Of a stretch of 64,000 bases of DNA, positions 25,196 through 37,240 are shown piece by piece. Made by a program: the position numbers and the translations under genes. Position 1 is the stretch's first letter, and each line of letters begins with the position of its first letter. Source of the stretch: Emydura subglobosa (Eukaryota > Chordata > Testudines > Chelidae); the NCBI GenBank assembly GCA_007922225.1, contig ML679966.1, positions 58,486,148 to 58,550,147 of the forward strand. The letters are read 5' to 3'. Under the pieces are notes generated by a model, which saw only the letters and a program-made list of their open reading frames with translations, did no database searches and was not told where the DNA came from.

Positions 25196-25340
25196 AGGCT
25201 ATGTTTGCACTAAGTTAGGGATGTGATTTCCTTGCCCCATATACACATTCTCACATGAGCTCTCATTGAGCTAGTGCAAGTATAAATAGCAGTGTACCTT
25301 CAGTTGCATGGGTAGTGGCTGAGCAGTGCCAAGAATGTGC
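25196..25340. repeat. hAT-like miniature element fragment
   Basis: 'ggctatgtttgcactaagtt' resembles the GGCTACGTCTACACT-type terminus. The interior 'gagctagtgcaagtataaat' then 'agcagtgtacctt' is typical of the same reptile miniature elements. The right end is not clear. Confidence 0.5.
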
Positions 25341-26336
25341 TCCCGATTTCAGGCAGAATCACACCCTAGCTCATAGAGTAGAAATAGTCTAAAATGAACC
25401 CTATTGCCCTTAACAAGGCAGATTTTTCCCCATTCACAAATGATCCTGAATATAAACAAAGAACTCTTACTAGTGGAAAGGAACATTGTCATAAATTTTC
25501 AGAAACACAGTAACAGAGCATATATATGCAAATAAAGAGTAAAATACCACCCCCCCCCCAACTTCCCATAACATTGGCAATAGTCCCTCTAACTCCCTTC
25601 CCACTATCACTAACTATGTCTGACAGGTAATAGTCCTTTGGCTTCATCACTTCATCCATCCACTGAACCCCATTTGGGGTTTGGATCAGTAAATAGTAAC
25701 TCAACTGTTTGCTTGAAGATCTGTCTCCAATTTCAAGGGAGCTTTGTGCCTAATCCCCCCTGGAGGTGATACTACCTAACCCACTTTAGTGAGTCAAATT
25801 TACTAAGATGCTGGGTAGACCTCACCACAGTGCACTCAGCTCTGCTGTTGTCTTCTATATCAGCTCTTGCAGTAAAGTCCTTAGTGTGCATTATTTCTCA
25901 GTACAGAATCCCATAGGAAGGGAACCAAGAACTCTTAGGAACCCAAAGCAGAATCCTGGGTGCTTAAAAATGACTCTTTACTACAAAACAAAAATTCATT
26001 CTGTCTCTGAGTTTTCTCTGGGACCCTGCTACCCTCCCCAAATCCAAGTTCACATATAGTTATGGTGACTCCCCAAGTGTGACACCAGAGAAATTGTGGG
26101 TAAGCTATGTACATGAAGTTCTCTGGCAGCATTTTTCCTTTTTCACCAATAGAGGAAGTAGAGAGGGATCTGTTCATTAATTCAAAAATAAAAAATAAAA
26201 ACGCTCATGCATTAAACTGTGGGTAGTGCATCAATATCCTGGCAGTATTTTCCATTGTTCTTATTGGTAGAAGCCATGAGAAAGGATGCCAAATAAGGAT
26301 ATTCAACATCAAAAATGCATTTCTGGTTATGTCTTT
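25341..26336. other. Unique sequence, no gene seen
   Basis: A run of 10 C lies at about 25550-25560. The frames at 25489-26177 on both strands have no recognisable domain. Confidence 0.45.
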
Positions 26337-26584
26337 CAGGGTATGTCTACACAGTGAGCAGAAGCCTGCAGCAAGTCTCAGAGTCTTGGGGTTGCAGAGC
26401 TCACACTATGGCATTAACAATAGCTCTGTAGAAGGTGTGGCTTGAGCTGGAGCCTGGTGAGGAAGTTGGGCTTCAGAGCCTGAGTTCTAGCCCAAGCCCA
26501 AACGTCCACAGAGCTATTGTTAGTGGTGTAGCATGACCCTGACTCCGAGTCTCTCTGCTGTGGGTTGTGTAAACACACTCTCAG
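26337..26584. mobile_element. hAT-like MITE with GGGTATGTCTACAC end
   Basis: The left end 'cagggtatgtctacacagtg' is the classic terminus of a widespread amniote hAT-type MITE. The right end 'gttgtgtaaacacactctcag' is its degenerate mirror. The interior is palindromic in style: 'aacaatagctctgtagaa' against 'ccacagagctattgttagtg', and 'gagcctg' repeated around 26450-26490. No transposase. About 248 bases. The 8-base target duplication is not obvious. Confidence 0.7.
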
Positions 26585-26699
26585 AGGCTTCCTTAATATT
26601 CTGAAAGGCTCAACTGCTTGTTCAAGATATCTCTTGAAGAGGTGTAAGAAATACCCATGTGTGGAGGCCTTTTACTGGTTTTCCTCTGTGCTCTACCTG

Positions 26700-26950
26700 C
26701 TTTGTATCTTTGAATAAATATAACTTTGCTTTGAAGATGCTGTTTCTGTGTCACTGCACACTTATACTGTCACAGGCTCCTGAAGGGAAGCTCTTACAGG
26801 TGCCAAAACTGAGACCACAAGGCAGTGGTTCAGAGATCCAATCTCAGAGGGATTGGACTATGTGGTTCCACCTCGAGTGAGGTGCAGGAAGCTAGGCCTG
26901 TCGCCTCAGGGGTACTCTCAAGAGGTCCTTAAAGAGGTCTAAGACCAGTA
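26700..26950 (+). repeat. LTR-like 3' segment with poly(A) signal
   Basis: 'tttgaataaatataacttt' followed about 30 bases on by 'ctgtgtcactgcacac', then 'tgtcacaggctcctgaaggg' and a G+C-richer segment. The spacing of AATAAA to a GTGTC/CAGTG word resembles the LTR-like blocks at 35385 and 63519. Family unknown, ends not set. Confidence 0.3.
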
Positions 26951-27977
26951 ATCATCACATTCAGCTTCAAAGTGGAAGAGGAAGAGTAAACCATTTTAGC
27001 CTAGAAGGGACTAGCTCCAGAGTATTCCCCAATAAACAGCTTTTGCATTGTTTCATCCAGGAATTTTATGCATCATTGTTTCATTTTCTGTTGGTCTCTC
27101 CCTTAACAGCTTCCTTAGATTTAACTCCTGGCAGCCAGGCAAGTTACTATCAAACAAATAACCTGAGGGGCATATGATATTTATAAAAAATTGATACATG
27201 TAATGCCATCATTCTCTACACTGAACAAAGCCTTTAATTGGTCTGTTCATGTTTTGACTGCAAAAAGGTTAGTAAAATTTAAATCCTGGAAATATGACCA
27301 AAGCTACTGTATTTGGTACATTTTATTGGAAACAATGAGTTAGGGCCCCAGTAAACTTATGGTAATACATGCTATAAGAATTTCAGTATCTTTTAATGGG
27401 AATGAAATTAACTCCAATAACTGGTGTAGCTCAAAGCTGGAAGACTTGCAAACACTAACACAAGTGGAAAAGAGAAGGCAATAACTTCTGAAAACAGACA
27501 GAATCCTACATTACTATTAGCTATTAGCTGTCCAGCAGGTTTCATATAGCTAAAATGAAATATAGGGAAAAAGATCAATGAGCCACATTGTACAGAAATA
27601 TCTTGACAGCTAGGGAATAACAATGGAATCATAGAGAAGTGAAGAGATTTTTAAAGAAGGTAAAATTGGTTTAATTCATCAAAACCGGGGGATTGCTCTA
27701 GTGCTTTTCTGAGTCTCACTGAACATGCATAAAAGTTTTAAATCTGAAACAAAATGAGATGTCTGAAAAAGAAGTGTTGCATTTGTACAATTAAAAGTGA
27801 TAGCTGATAAAACATTTTGCAAATGAAACATGTGTACATATAAGCTTATCACTGCCTTTTCCACATATTTCTTGCTTACGCACATTTTAATTATAGAAAA
27901 TATTTTTTTCAGGAAAACGTTGGTTATTTAAATATATTCACAGTAATATTAATTTACACCTGTTTTCTGAGACTCTA
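26951..27977. other. Unique sequence, no gene seen
   Basis: No repeat or coding region recognised. The minus frames at 27408-27632 and 27679-27885 lack domains. Confidence 0.45.
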
Positions 27978-28180
27978 AAAATGCTTTGCGAACATCAAAT
28001 TAAGCTTCCCAACATCCCTGTAAGGTAGATGGATAAATATCATTACCCTTATTTCACAGATGAGGAAATTATAATATAGAGAGTTTAAGAGACTTGTCCA
28101 AAATAACACAAGATCTTTGAGAGTCCAAAACAGACCCTACATGTCATGATTCTCAGTCCTATGCTTTAGCAGTAAGACTC
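27978..28180 (-). repeat. MIR/CORE-type SINE, antisense
   Basis: 'ccctgtaaggtagatggata', 'ttatttcacagatgaggaaa', 'gagtttaagagacttgtcc' and 'tctcagtcctatgctttagc' follow the antisense order of a MIR-like SINE from tail side to tRNA head. It is nearly complete in length, and so the best preserved MIR-like copy here, but diverged. Confidence 0.7.
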
Positions 28181-28254
28181 TTTTTCCTCCTTTCTTCATG
28201 CTATGCTTTGTGAGAAAGCTGTTCCTTGCTTAATTTTGCACACATAAAAACCAT

Positions 28255-29800
28255 GAGATCATTTTTATAACACAGGCCATAGAACTTCCTGGAAATAACT
28301 GCTAGGACATATATTTTAGAAAAACATCCACTCTTGATTTAAAATGTGTCAGTGATGGAGAATCCACCACAACCCTTAGTAAATTGTTCAAATGGTTAAT
28401 TACTCTTACTGTTAAAAATGTACACCTTGCTTCCAGTCTGAATTTGTCTATCTTCAGTTTCCAGCCATTGGATCGTGTTATACTTTTCTCTGCTTGAAAG
28501 AGCCCATTATTAAATATTTGTTCCCCCCAAGTAGATACTTATAGACTGTAATCAAGTAACCCCTTAACCTTCTCTTTGTTAAAATAAACAGACTGAGCTT
28601 TTCGTGTCTATCACGTTAATCATTCTCATGGGTTTTCTCTATACCCTCTCTAATTTATCAACAACCTTCTTGAATTGTGGATTGGACACTAGCAGGGTCA
28701 CACCAGTGCCAAATATAAAGATACAATAATGCTGTACATCTACTCAAGATAACTCTGTTTATTCGTCTCAGGATTGGATTAGCTCTTTTAACCACACTGT
28801 CACACTGGGAGCTTATATTCAGCTGATTATCCATTATGACCCCCAAGTCTTTTTCTAGAGCCCTGCTTCCCAGTATAGATTCCCCATCCTGTAAGTGTGG
28901 CCTCCATTCTCTTTCCTAGATGTATACATTTACCCATATTAAAATGCATATTGTTTGCTTGAGCCCAGTTCACCAAGCGATCCAGATTGTCTTGAATTAA
29001 TGACCTGTGATCTTCATTATTTATTACTCCCCAATTTTTGTGTGTTATCTGCAAGCTTTATCCGTGATTACCTGCAGGGCTCCACTGGAAACATACCTAC
29101 TCAATGACAATTTCCCATTCACAACTACATTTTGAGTCCCATCTGTTAACCAGTTTTTAATCTATTTAATGTGTGCCACATTACTTTTATACCATTCTAG
29201 TATTTTAATTAAAATATTGTGTGATACCAGAAGTATATTATGTCAACACTAATACCTTTATCAACCAAACTTATAATTAATTAAAAAAAATCAAGTTAGT
29301 GTGATATCTATTTTCCAGAAACACGTTTATTTGCATTAATTACATTACCCTCCCTTTTATTCTTTATAGATCAAATCCTGTATCAGCTGCTCCATTATCT
29401 TGATCAGAATTGATGTGAGGGTGATACCCCAGATCATCCTATTTATTCTTTTTTTAAAATTGGCACAAATTTAGCTTTCTTCCAGACTTATGGACCTTCT
29501 CCAATGTTCCAAGACCTTCCAAAAATCAACATTAATGATCCAGCAAGTGCCTCAGCCAGCTCTTTTAAAGCTCTTGTACATAAGTTATTTGGACCTGCCG
29601 ATTTAAAAATGTCTAATTTTAGTAGCTTCTGTTTAACATCCTCCAGAAATACTAGTGGAATGGAAAAAGAGTATGATCATCACCGTATAATGAGATTACA
29701 TCATCTCTTTTCCCCGCAAGTATAGAACAGAAATATTTATTGAAAACTTCTGCCTTTTCTGTGTAATTTTGATAATTCTACCTGCTGCCCTGAACAGAGA
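28255..29800 (-). mobile_element. CR1 LINE, long decayed copy (RT to 3' end)
   Basis: About 1.5 kb of an old CR1 element on the minus strand. Near 29750-29800 the reverse complement reads into the linker before RT ('AEVFNKYF'-type words). The RT fingers follow at about 29350-29600, with degenerate palm sequence to 29060. The clear block 'MGVIMDNQLNISSQCDSVVK' lies at 28846-28787, within the region after the RT, and the 3' part ('ggtggattctccatcactga' in reverse) is at about 28360. The 3' end fades out near 28255. Stops and frameshifts occur throughout. The three frames seen (62, 75 and 73 codons) are pieces of this one pseudogene or its shadow. It is older than the CR1 at 56307-58168. Confidence 0.75.
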
Positions 29801-31169
29801 TGCTTTCCTGAATTAGATCCTAAATTACAAGAGACACTTTATCATAAATAATGATTAGTCATGAAAAACTGGACACACTTTAACTTTTGAAGCCCAATCA
29901 TTCTATACTCCTGTTGCAATAAAAAAAGTATATAAAATTTGGGGCCATTCCCATTCATTGCTAAGCAACCCCACTTCCATTCAGTTCAAATCAATAATGG
30001 TAGAGTGAACTCAGCAATTTCAGGGTGAAGCCCCCAGAGAGTTTGCAAGGCTTGGTCCTTATGTAACCGTTGTTAGAAATAAGATAAAAGAAATGGCATG
30101 GTCAAAGAAAAAAACCAACTAACCAAAGTTATATAATGTGCTTGAAAAGAAGGTTCTTTATTTACTTCTGTTAATAAACCAAATGGTTTTGAATGATTAT
30201 GTTAGTGAATAAAAAAGAAAAGAGAAAATATTAAGTTTGCAGGAATTTTCCATTTCTCTTTGCTGGAAAGTGAGGGTTAATTGTCCATTCTGATCAGCAA
30301 AACTATTACTGAAATATTTCAAGTTCTTTATTGTTAGATAAGAACAGTACAGGGGGAAAAATCATAGAAAAAGAAGAAAGACCAGAGAAAAAGTTTTCAA
30401 AGTGCAGTTTTGATTTTGCTTTACAACCATTTTCTGTTTCTTCTTACATACTATGATATGGCATGAACTTCAGTCCTTAAGATATAAATATACCTCGTTG
30501 GACTATTTATCCACACTTATCCTTTCAATAATTTTGGTATTAACTAGCATCAGTGTAAATGTTTTCCCTTAAGTTCTGTATGAGGGCACTTATTTATCAT
30601 TTGTAATAAAGCATATCCCAATGCAAAATATTTTACTGTCATAATAAATCTGAAGTAAGGTCACAGTTTCTCCTAAAGAAGTGAAATGTACATAGTCAAA
30701 AAGATGTAGTACATGGGGGAAAAAACAACCCTATTGAAATCATAATGCATGTACACTTTGCTGTCCAAATTTCAGAACAAGTGCTAAACTCCCTAGCAGT
30801 TGGTAGGATAGAGAAATCTAAATTTAGAGGTAGGTCAAATTATAGCTTTACTTTCTGTGAGTTTCATGAAAAATCTTTTGTTCTGTAAAAATGTTCCATT
30901 GGACTCATCAGCCTATTCCCACTAGCACTGGTAAAAAGCCTTCAGGGGAGTTGAACAACTTGTAGAAGTCTCTTATGCCTCCTCTATTTGCATAATATAT
31001 TGATGTACATAACTCCCACTGCTGCATAATTGCTGCTACTGACAAACTTGTCTTCTTTTTCTTTTTAAAAGTAAACAAAACAAAAAGTAAAGGACTACAT
31101 GGCAAAGAATAGAAGAGTGTTGATGTCTGACAGATGAGCTGTGACATAATGTTTCTTTCTTTCTTGTAG
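29801..31169. other. Unique A+T-rich sequence, no gene seen
   Basis: No repeat recognised. The minus frame at 30908-31213 (101 codons) overlaps the exon-like segment that follows and is not protein-like. Confidence 0.45.
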
Positions 31170-31223
31170 AAAACTTTTACATTTCTTGGAGACAATGTGA
31201 CCCATCGAGCCACTGATTTACAG
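31170..31223 (+). other. Exon-like segment, 54 bases (weak)
   Basis: A strong acceptor context ('tttctttctttcttgtag') precedes 54 bases that are open only in the first frame (18 codons, 'KTFTFLGDNVTHRATDLQ'), followed by CAG and the donor-like 'gttatagg', which is weak. It would be a phase 0-0 exon and so does not join in frame to the candidate at 32741. I do not recognise the peptide. The pyrimidine tract is the main argument; chance is quite possible. Confidence 0.2.
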
Positions 31224-32740
31224 GTTATAGGAATGTCTCATTCATTCCGTTGAAATTATTTTTTTTTAAAAAAATCTTGTTTAAAAAAGTAAGGAACTTA
31301 GTACAAAATTAATATTAAAATATAATTAAATTAAAAATAAAATAAAGAACACAAAAAAGCTAAACAAACAAAAAACTCAAGTGATTTACCATTCCCTTCC
31401 ATCTTTAAATCATAATTTGAAGATGACAAACTGTATTAATATTTGCACTTATTTGCTGTTTCAAAAGTTAAACTATGAACTTCTTATAACCAGAACCTAT
31501 AGGGAAAACGTATACCTTCCATTTTTGCATATCAGCACAGAAGAAACAACATCCCTTCAATAGGACTATCTATGTGAGCAAAGGTTGCAGAATAGAGAAC
31601 TAAATAAATAGTCATGGAACTGCAGTTATGTAAAAGTCAACAATAAACATCTGCTAGGTCTCCAACTCACTGGTGTGTTATGGTGAGTAAATTACATCTT
31701 CCTGCACCAGTGGAGGGACAGTAACTTAAAGGGGAGAGCAGCAGTGGTTGCACAAAGTTGCACCCACATGAGTCCCACTGACAAAGCCTGTCCTAGGATG
31801 CAGTGAATCATATAACCACAAGGATGCCCTGGCTATGCCCCTTACCATTTACCACTTTGGGGTCAAGGCTGGCCTGCTTGGGAGCCCTGGCAGAATCTAT
31901 ACCCTTCAAAAACAGATTCTGCGTCGTGATTCCTTGTATTATAGTGTCATATCTTTTTAGAGCATGGGCTTGAGTTGCAATTTTGGTGGCATGTAAAGTT
32001 GCAGATGAAATGCTTTCTTTCCCAAATATGATAAAGATAAAATACTGCAGGGCAGGTTATCAAGGTAGTGAAAGGATTAAATGAGGTTAGAGGATAGCTT
32101 TGGGGTTTGCCTTTATGTGTAGAAAAAAGAAATTTTGTGAAGAAAATGGACTAATAGGTAGCGTCATCTGAAGGACAGCACATTCAATCTTAGATCCACA
32201 GGGGTTATCGTGGAAACTATAATAGAACAAAACAATGAAGTCTTAAAAAAAAGTAATTCTGTTTTATATAACCAATATAGATTTAAAGAGACAACATAAA
32301 ACTTGAAAATATTATGTTGTAAATCATATATTTAAAATAAATTGATATATGCGTATACGTTACTAATAACAACTAAAATATAAAGAATTTTAATAATCCC
32401 ATTTGCCCTGTACCAGTATTATTTCTTTATCATTTATGCCATTTGATTACTTTGTTGGATATTTTCTCTCTGTTTGGACGAGGGAATGAATGAACGTCAG
32501 TTGTAATGTTTATAATCAGTTTTACTTTTTAAGTTCTTGTGGCTTGCAAACACAACATGAATGATTAAAAATGACTGTTTCTTTTGCAATTTTTCTTAAA
32601 CATGGATACTTTTCTATTGTGTTTAACTTTATGAATACTTGTTTTATAAATATTTAAACTCCTAAACCTTTTCTATCAAAGAAATAAAGCTACATTTTTT
32701 GTGTATTTTTGTTTCTTTGAAGATTATTATTTCTGCTTAG
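31224..32740. other. Unique A+T-rich sequence
   Basis: No repeat recognised except A/T-rich tracts at 31258-31375. A somewhat G+C-richer stretch at 31680-31960 has no identifiable content. The last 40 bases are pyrimidine-rich and serve as the acceptor tract of the next feature. Confidence 0.4.
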
Positions 32741-32845
32741 GATTTATTATTACGATAGAAGTACAGAGAACTCATTAGAAGCACTAAGATACTGTCAAGA
32801 TGTGCCTGGTAGAAGAATCTGGATGGATGCATGGATACATTCTCT
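32741..32845 (+). CDS. Candidate internal coding exon, unknown protein
   Basis: The best host-exon candidate in the window. It is preceded by a T-rich tract ending 'ttatttctgcttag' and followed directly by 'gtaagtat', a consensus donor. The segment is 105 bases, a multiple of three, and open in one frame only: the first base completes a codon, 34 codons follow without a stop, and two bases carry over, so it is a symmetric phase 2-2 exon. The peptide begins 'IYYYDRSTENSLEAL', contains 'RYCQDVPGRR' and ends 'WMDAWIHSL' with mixed, protein-like composition; the other two frames have stops. I do not recognise the protein. No partner exon in a compatible frame is certain within 64 kb, so the introns would be long or the gene starts or ends outside. 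An alternative is a chance splice-site pair in noncoding DNA. Confidence 0.4.
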
Positions 32846-34184
32846 GTAAGTATCTTGCTGATACAAAGTAGGTATTTGCCAGAAATATAACTATAATCTT
32901 ATTCCTAATATTAAAATAATCGATTCATCTATAAATATATGAAATATAAAGCAACAGAATAAATATATACACAATATACTTTCAGGATAGTAGATGGGGA
33001 GCTAAATACAGGTTGTCCTTAGTAAAATTAAAAAGTTGATTAAGACTGCTTAACAGAATAGCTGGATAGCTTTTTATGGAGACCCAGCAACATTTTTAAG
33101 ATGGCTTCCTAGGTCAGGAACCATTGAGGAAGAATAATGGTGTAATACATTGTCTGCCTTTCACAAGCAGTGAAACACATTTGGGGTTCATCACCTTTAA
33201 AAAAATCAAAACACTTTTACATAGGTGCTGAAATATAGACATAGGAGCCAACCTTCAAGCAACCAGGCTCACAAATACTGGCTTGACAGATGTTCTTTCT
33301 CTGATATCACTTATGGTACTTCACATGCCTCTCTTCTTTTTTTTTAGCCAGAACATTAAGTATAACACATACTTTCTATTTCACTCTGAATACTGTATCA
33401 ATATCCTCTCCTGCCATGTCAGTAAATCTTCGCTTTAAATGACTGCATTTTTAGAAGGTAATTAATGGGGGGATGGGCTGTCCTCGTGGAACTCCTCTGC
33501 TCTGGATTATCGTTTCATCTTCCTCAAGAGTCTCTTTAAAGGTATTCAGGGTCAAAATCACATCAGTACAACTGACTTGTACAGGATAATCCTTTCCAAA
33601 GAATTAGAGAGCCAATTGTTCATCCAGAATATCAACAGAATCCCCAAAAATCAGGCCTCTCCAGCTCCAGTCTGTTCAAACACTTCTTTTAATTATTAAA
33701 GTTCATACTCCTAAACTGCCACTTCTCATGATCATATACAGCCTTCCTTGTTTTCTATGCTAAGCATGCATTGACCATATGATTTGGACGTTGGGCAAAT
33801 GGGTTTCCTATGCTGGTTTCAGAGCCAGTCTGCCTGATCTTGCTATGTAATACAAATATAACCATTGACAATTGATAGCAAGAGGCATTGAATTAAAGGT
33901 AAGCTATGTTTTTACTATGTCTAAGCTACACTACAAAGGGGGGTACCATCACAACAATGATCCTATTCACTGAACTGTAGAAAAGGTGACATTTTAACAA
34001 TTAAGATTGCAATTAACCTGTGATTCTAAAATATAATTGGGCTCCTGTTGGGATTTTAATGCTTCTGATGGGAAATTTCTTCCTCTATCATATATGAAAC
34101 ATTATATGTGTTTTATCAATTGTTCAGTATGGCTAAGTGACAAAATTAAAGACGTTACTTGATCAAAACAGGTATTATTTGCAA
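32846..34184. other. Unique sequence, no gene seen
   Basis: If the preceding segment is an exon, this would be intron. No repeat family recognised. Confidence 0.4.
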
Positions 34185-34520
34185 AATAGAAATCCAACTC
34201 TGGTGAAGTCAATGGAATAGAACATAAACTATAGCAGTTAATGTGTACAAAGAAAATAGGAAGACTAAATCAAGGGCTGAGAAGCATATATCTAAAGATA
34301 GAAAAACAAATAATATGAAATTAGCAAAATCTCTCAAAGAGAGGTAGCCTGTGAGAGAACTGGTAGGTCTACTGGACCACCAAGCGGTAAAGAAAGCAAG
34401 TAAGGAAGATTAGACATTGCAAAGAAGCTAAATTATTTCTTTGTATCAATCTCCAAAGAAAATCTGGGAGAGGAGGAACAAGCCAAAGAACAGTATAAGT
34501 TCTGAATCAGCAATCATAAA
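34185..34520 (+). mobile_element. CR1 LINE, linker between endonuclease and RT
   Basis: 'ctcaaagagaggtagcctgt', then 'aactggtaggtctactggac' and 'gacattgcaaagaagctaaa' match the CR1 coding region upstream of the reverse transcriptase. The + translation around 34418-34480 gives 'DIAKKLNYFFVSISKENLG', typical of the segment just before the RT fingers. Stops are present. The copy ends without reaching RT motifs; a further scrap may continue at 34555-34640. Confidence 0.6.
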
Positions 34521-34651
34521 ACTTATATCACTGTAAAACACTGATGTGGCTGATCGTGAAATAGCAATTGTACATATATTTGAGAAACAAAATAAAAGGA
34601 ATGAGCAATAGAAAGCCATTTTGGATTAACAAGCAAAACCATCCTTTCTGG

Positions 34652-34745
34652 CAGTGGTTCTCACGCTGTAGTCCAGGGACCACTGCCAGTCTGCACAGCA
34701 CTAGCTGGTAGTCCAGAGAGAGTTGTTTCCAACTACTGCATCACA
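34652..34745 (+). repeat. hAT-like element, terminal fragment
   Basis: It starts 'cagtggttctcacgctgtag', a hAT-type terminus like that at 11949, and continues 'tctgcacagcactagctggt', 'agtccag'. The matching far end is not evident. Confidence 0.5.
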
Positions 34746-34984
34746 TCAAAGGCAGCTAAAAATACTTTTCTAATATTTTCCATGTAAGCAATTACTACAT
34801 GTCCCTAAGAATACCTCAGTGACAACCAACAAAGAGCTCAGAGTTCTGTAACAGCAACTCCTGCCAGGCTTGACAAGCTCAATACATTTAACATATTGCT
34901 GTCACATAAAAAGGGTCTCGTAAGATATCAAATAAAAGCCAATGACACATCAGTCATTAATACTGTTGTGAATGTAAGTACTGA

Positions 34985-35735
34985 GAGTATATAAGAAATT
35001 GTGTATGCACACTGAAATTATGTTTTAAAATCTGTACCAAGGCTGAGTGGACAAACAGGCCTTCTGCTGGACAAAAGCAAGTCTATTCAGCTATGCCTGT
35101 CTCTAATGTAAATTAAGCATTGTAAAGCCAACACAAAGGACGCTTTTTTATCCATTTCACTGAGGATCACCCTTGGTCAAGGAGAGTGATTTGAGAACAT
35201 TCTTGATCCCTCATTGACTGAAAACCCAGCAAGCTCTGCAGAAAAGCTTAGGTGAGAGACTGTATTAGACAAAGGATTGTGACCTCTTAAAGTTAAGTTT
35301 TAGTCTTTCAAAAATACTTTGTTTTGTTTGTAACCATTTCTATTTCTATTAGCCTTACGCAGCTCTTAAATCTCTACCTCTGTTAATAAACTTATATTTG
35401 ATTTTACTATAGATAGATTACAGTGCTGTGTTATAAAAGACCTGATCTGAAGTTCTACCAGTCAAGTTGTGTGTACACTCTCTCTATTTCTGATTTCTGA
35501 GAGCGTTTAGTGACAGGGGCTGGATACTACAGAGAGGGAATGTTCTGCCTGTTACTAGCTTGAACTGAGAGAGCAAGGTCTGAGGAGACCTGGATGGCAG
35601 GCTGTGTGTTGCCGGAGGCGTCTGAATTCAGGGAGCTGAGATGCAGCAGGCACAGATAAGACTGCTTCAAAGAGCAAATAGTAGTGAGGGGCCTCACAGC
35701 CCTGTGTATACTTTCGGAGCGTCATACTATAATTG
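34985..35735 (+). repeat. LTR-like block with TATA-like and poly(A) signals
   Basis: 'gagagtatataagaaattg' (34982-35000) could be a TATA box, and 'ctctgttaataaacttatat' (35379-35398) is a polyadenylation signal about 400 bases on. It is followed by 'acagtgctgtgttataaaag', which resembles the post-AATAAA segment at 63519. The layout is that of a solo LTR, but no TG...CA ends or target duplication were found. Confidence 0.3.
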
Positions 35736-36469
35736 CAAAGGGATGTTGTGTGATGGCGGATGGGAGGGAAAAATCAATGAGAATCTCTATTAAAATGTGC
35801 TCCACATAATGAAAATGCTCTAAGGTAAGCTTTTCAGTGTGAGGATCAAAATTTTCTATTTAGCATATAATTTCCCTCCCTTCTAAGTACTCCTGTTTCT
35901 GCACTTAGACCTTAATTGTCCTGGTGGTAGTCTGCTGATACATCTAAAGAGGCCAGGTACTACTTCACTTACAATCTTTCCTTTGGGATTTGATCAATAC
36001 ATTGAAAATTCAATTTTGACTCATTTCTGTTCAGTTTTAGTACACAGGCTGCAGTACAGTGTGGCTGAAGAGACTTGACTTGGAAAGAGAAGAAAAAAAT
36101 ATAGCTAAGCAATTGACATACATTCATAGTGCTTTGCCTCCAGTGTACTGTCCACAGAAAAGATAATTCCTACAATAGTAATTCCCTCTCTCTCCTTGCA
36201 AGACCTCTACTACCTTTCGATCACTGCAGATAACTTATTATAAGGAATTTTGCTTTTAGTTTGAATTTTAAAACCAGAGAATTTTTCTCACCCCTTAAAA
36301 CTTGCTGCTGGATGCTCTAACTGCTAGAATGAGTAACTCTGAGGTTTCTTTTTATATATGAATCTTTTTTGCCTTCTTCCATCTAGTTACTCCATACTAG
36401 AACCATTCTTGTAGGTTGTTGGAGTTGGGTGTTTCTTTGGGGGGGGGGGGGGGGTGTTTTTGCTATCAC
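35736..36469. other. Unique sequence with a G tract
   Basis: No gene seen. A run of about 16 G lies at 36439-36454, just upstream of the antisense CR1 3' end. Confidence 0.5.
36439..36454. repeat. Poly(G) tract
   Basis: About 16 consecutive G, capable of G-quadruplex formation on this strand and prone to length error in assembly. Confidence 0.85.
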
Positions 36470-37240
36470 AGAATCGTAACTTCTGACGATGGAAATAGGT
36501 CAATTAGATCAGCTTCTTTATCTATCTGCAAATTCAAGTTTGTTCCCTACAGTATATTTCTAGTGTTTTGATTTAAACACCTTGTTTTAAATGGCTCAAG
36601 TGATATGATTTTCACCAGTTCCCTTGGGAGATTATTTCACAGTCTAATAGGAACAAAATTCCTAATAGTGAAGCCTATTTTCAGTTTAGATTTTCCTTGG
36701 CTAATTTTTAATTAATTATCCCTACTCCCTAGGAGCGCATTAAATAATCCTTCTACTTAATTGGCATTTACACCCTTCAGATACTCATTAGCATATCCCT
36801 GCCCTTCCTTTCTACTCCACTCAGTTGTCATTTAGGCAAGCTATACATATTTATCACTTATAGCCTTTTTCCCCTCATATGTTAATATCTTCTAGCTGCT
36901 TAACTCATTTTGTTGTTCTCTGAATTCCCTCTGATTTGCTGACATCTTACTTGATGTGGAGATCCCCAAAACTATGCGTAGTTTTCTAGAAGCTATTTCA
37001 CTGGTGCCATATCTGGAGTGACTACTGTATGATGGCTCTACATATTCAACTCTAGCATAGGGCCTGGAATTTGTTTACCATATAGCACATTAGAATTTCA
37101 TCTGCATTATACTGGTTATATTATATGTCTTTCCAAGTCTCCCTCTCTAAATTAATATCTAATTTCAGGCTATATTTCTCTGGATGTATTAGCTTTACAT
37201 ATATGGATCAATTCTTCTGCCATTCTACAGTAATGTTTAA
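36470..37240 (-). mobile_element. CR1/L3-like LINE, 3' portion
   Basis: Antisense copy: from its 3' side, 'tcacagaatcgtaacttctg', 'tcaccagttcccttgggaga', 'ttatttcacagtctaatagg', 'gctgacatcttacttgatgt' and 'ccccaaaactatgcgtag' appear in the order of a CR1/L3 3' region. It is highly diverged with no open frame. It extends left to within about 15 bases of the G tract. Confidence 0.6.
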
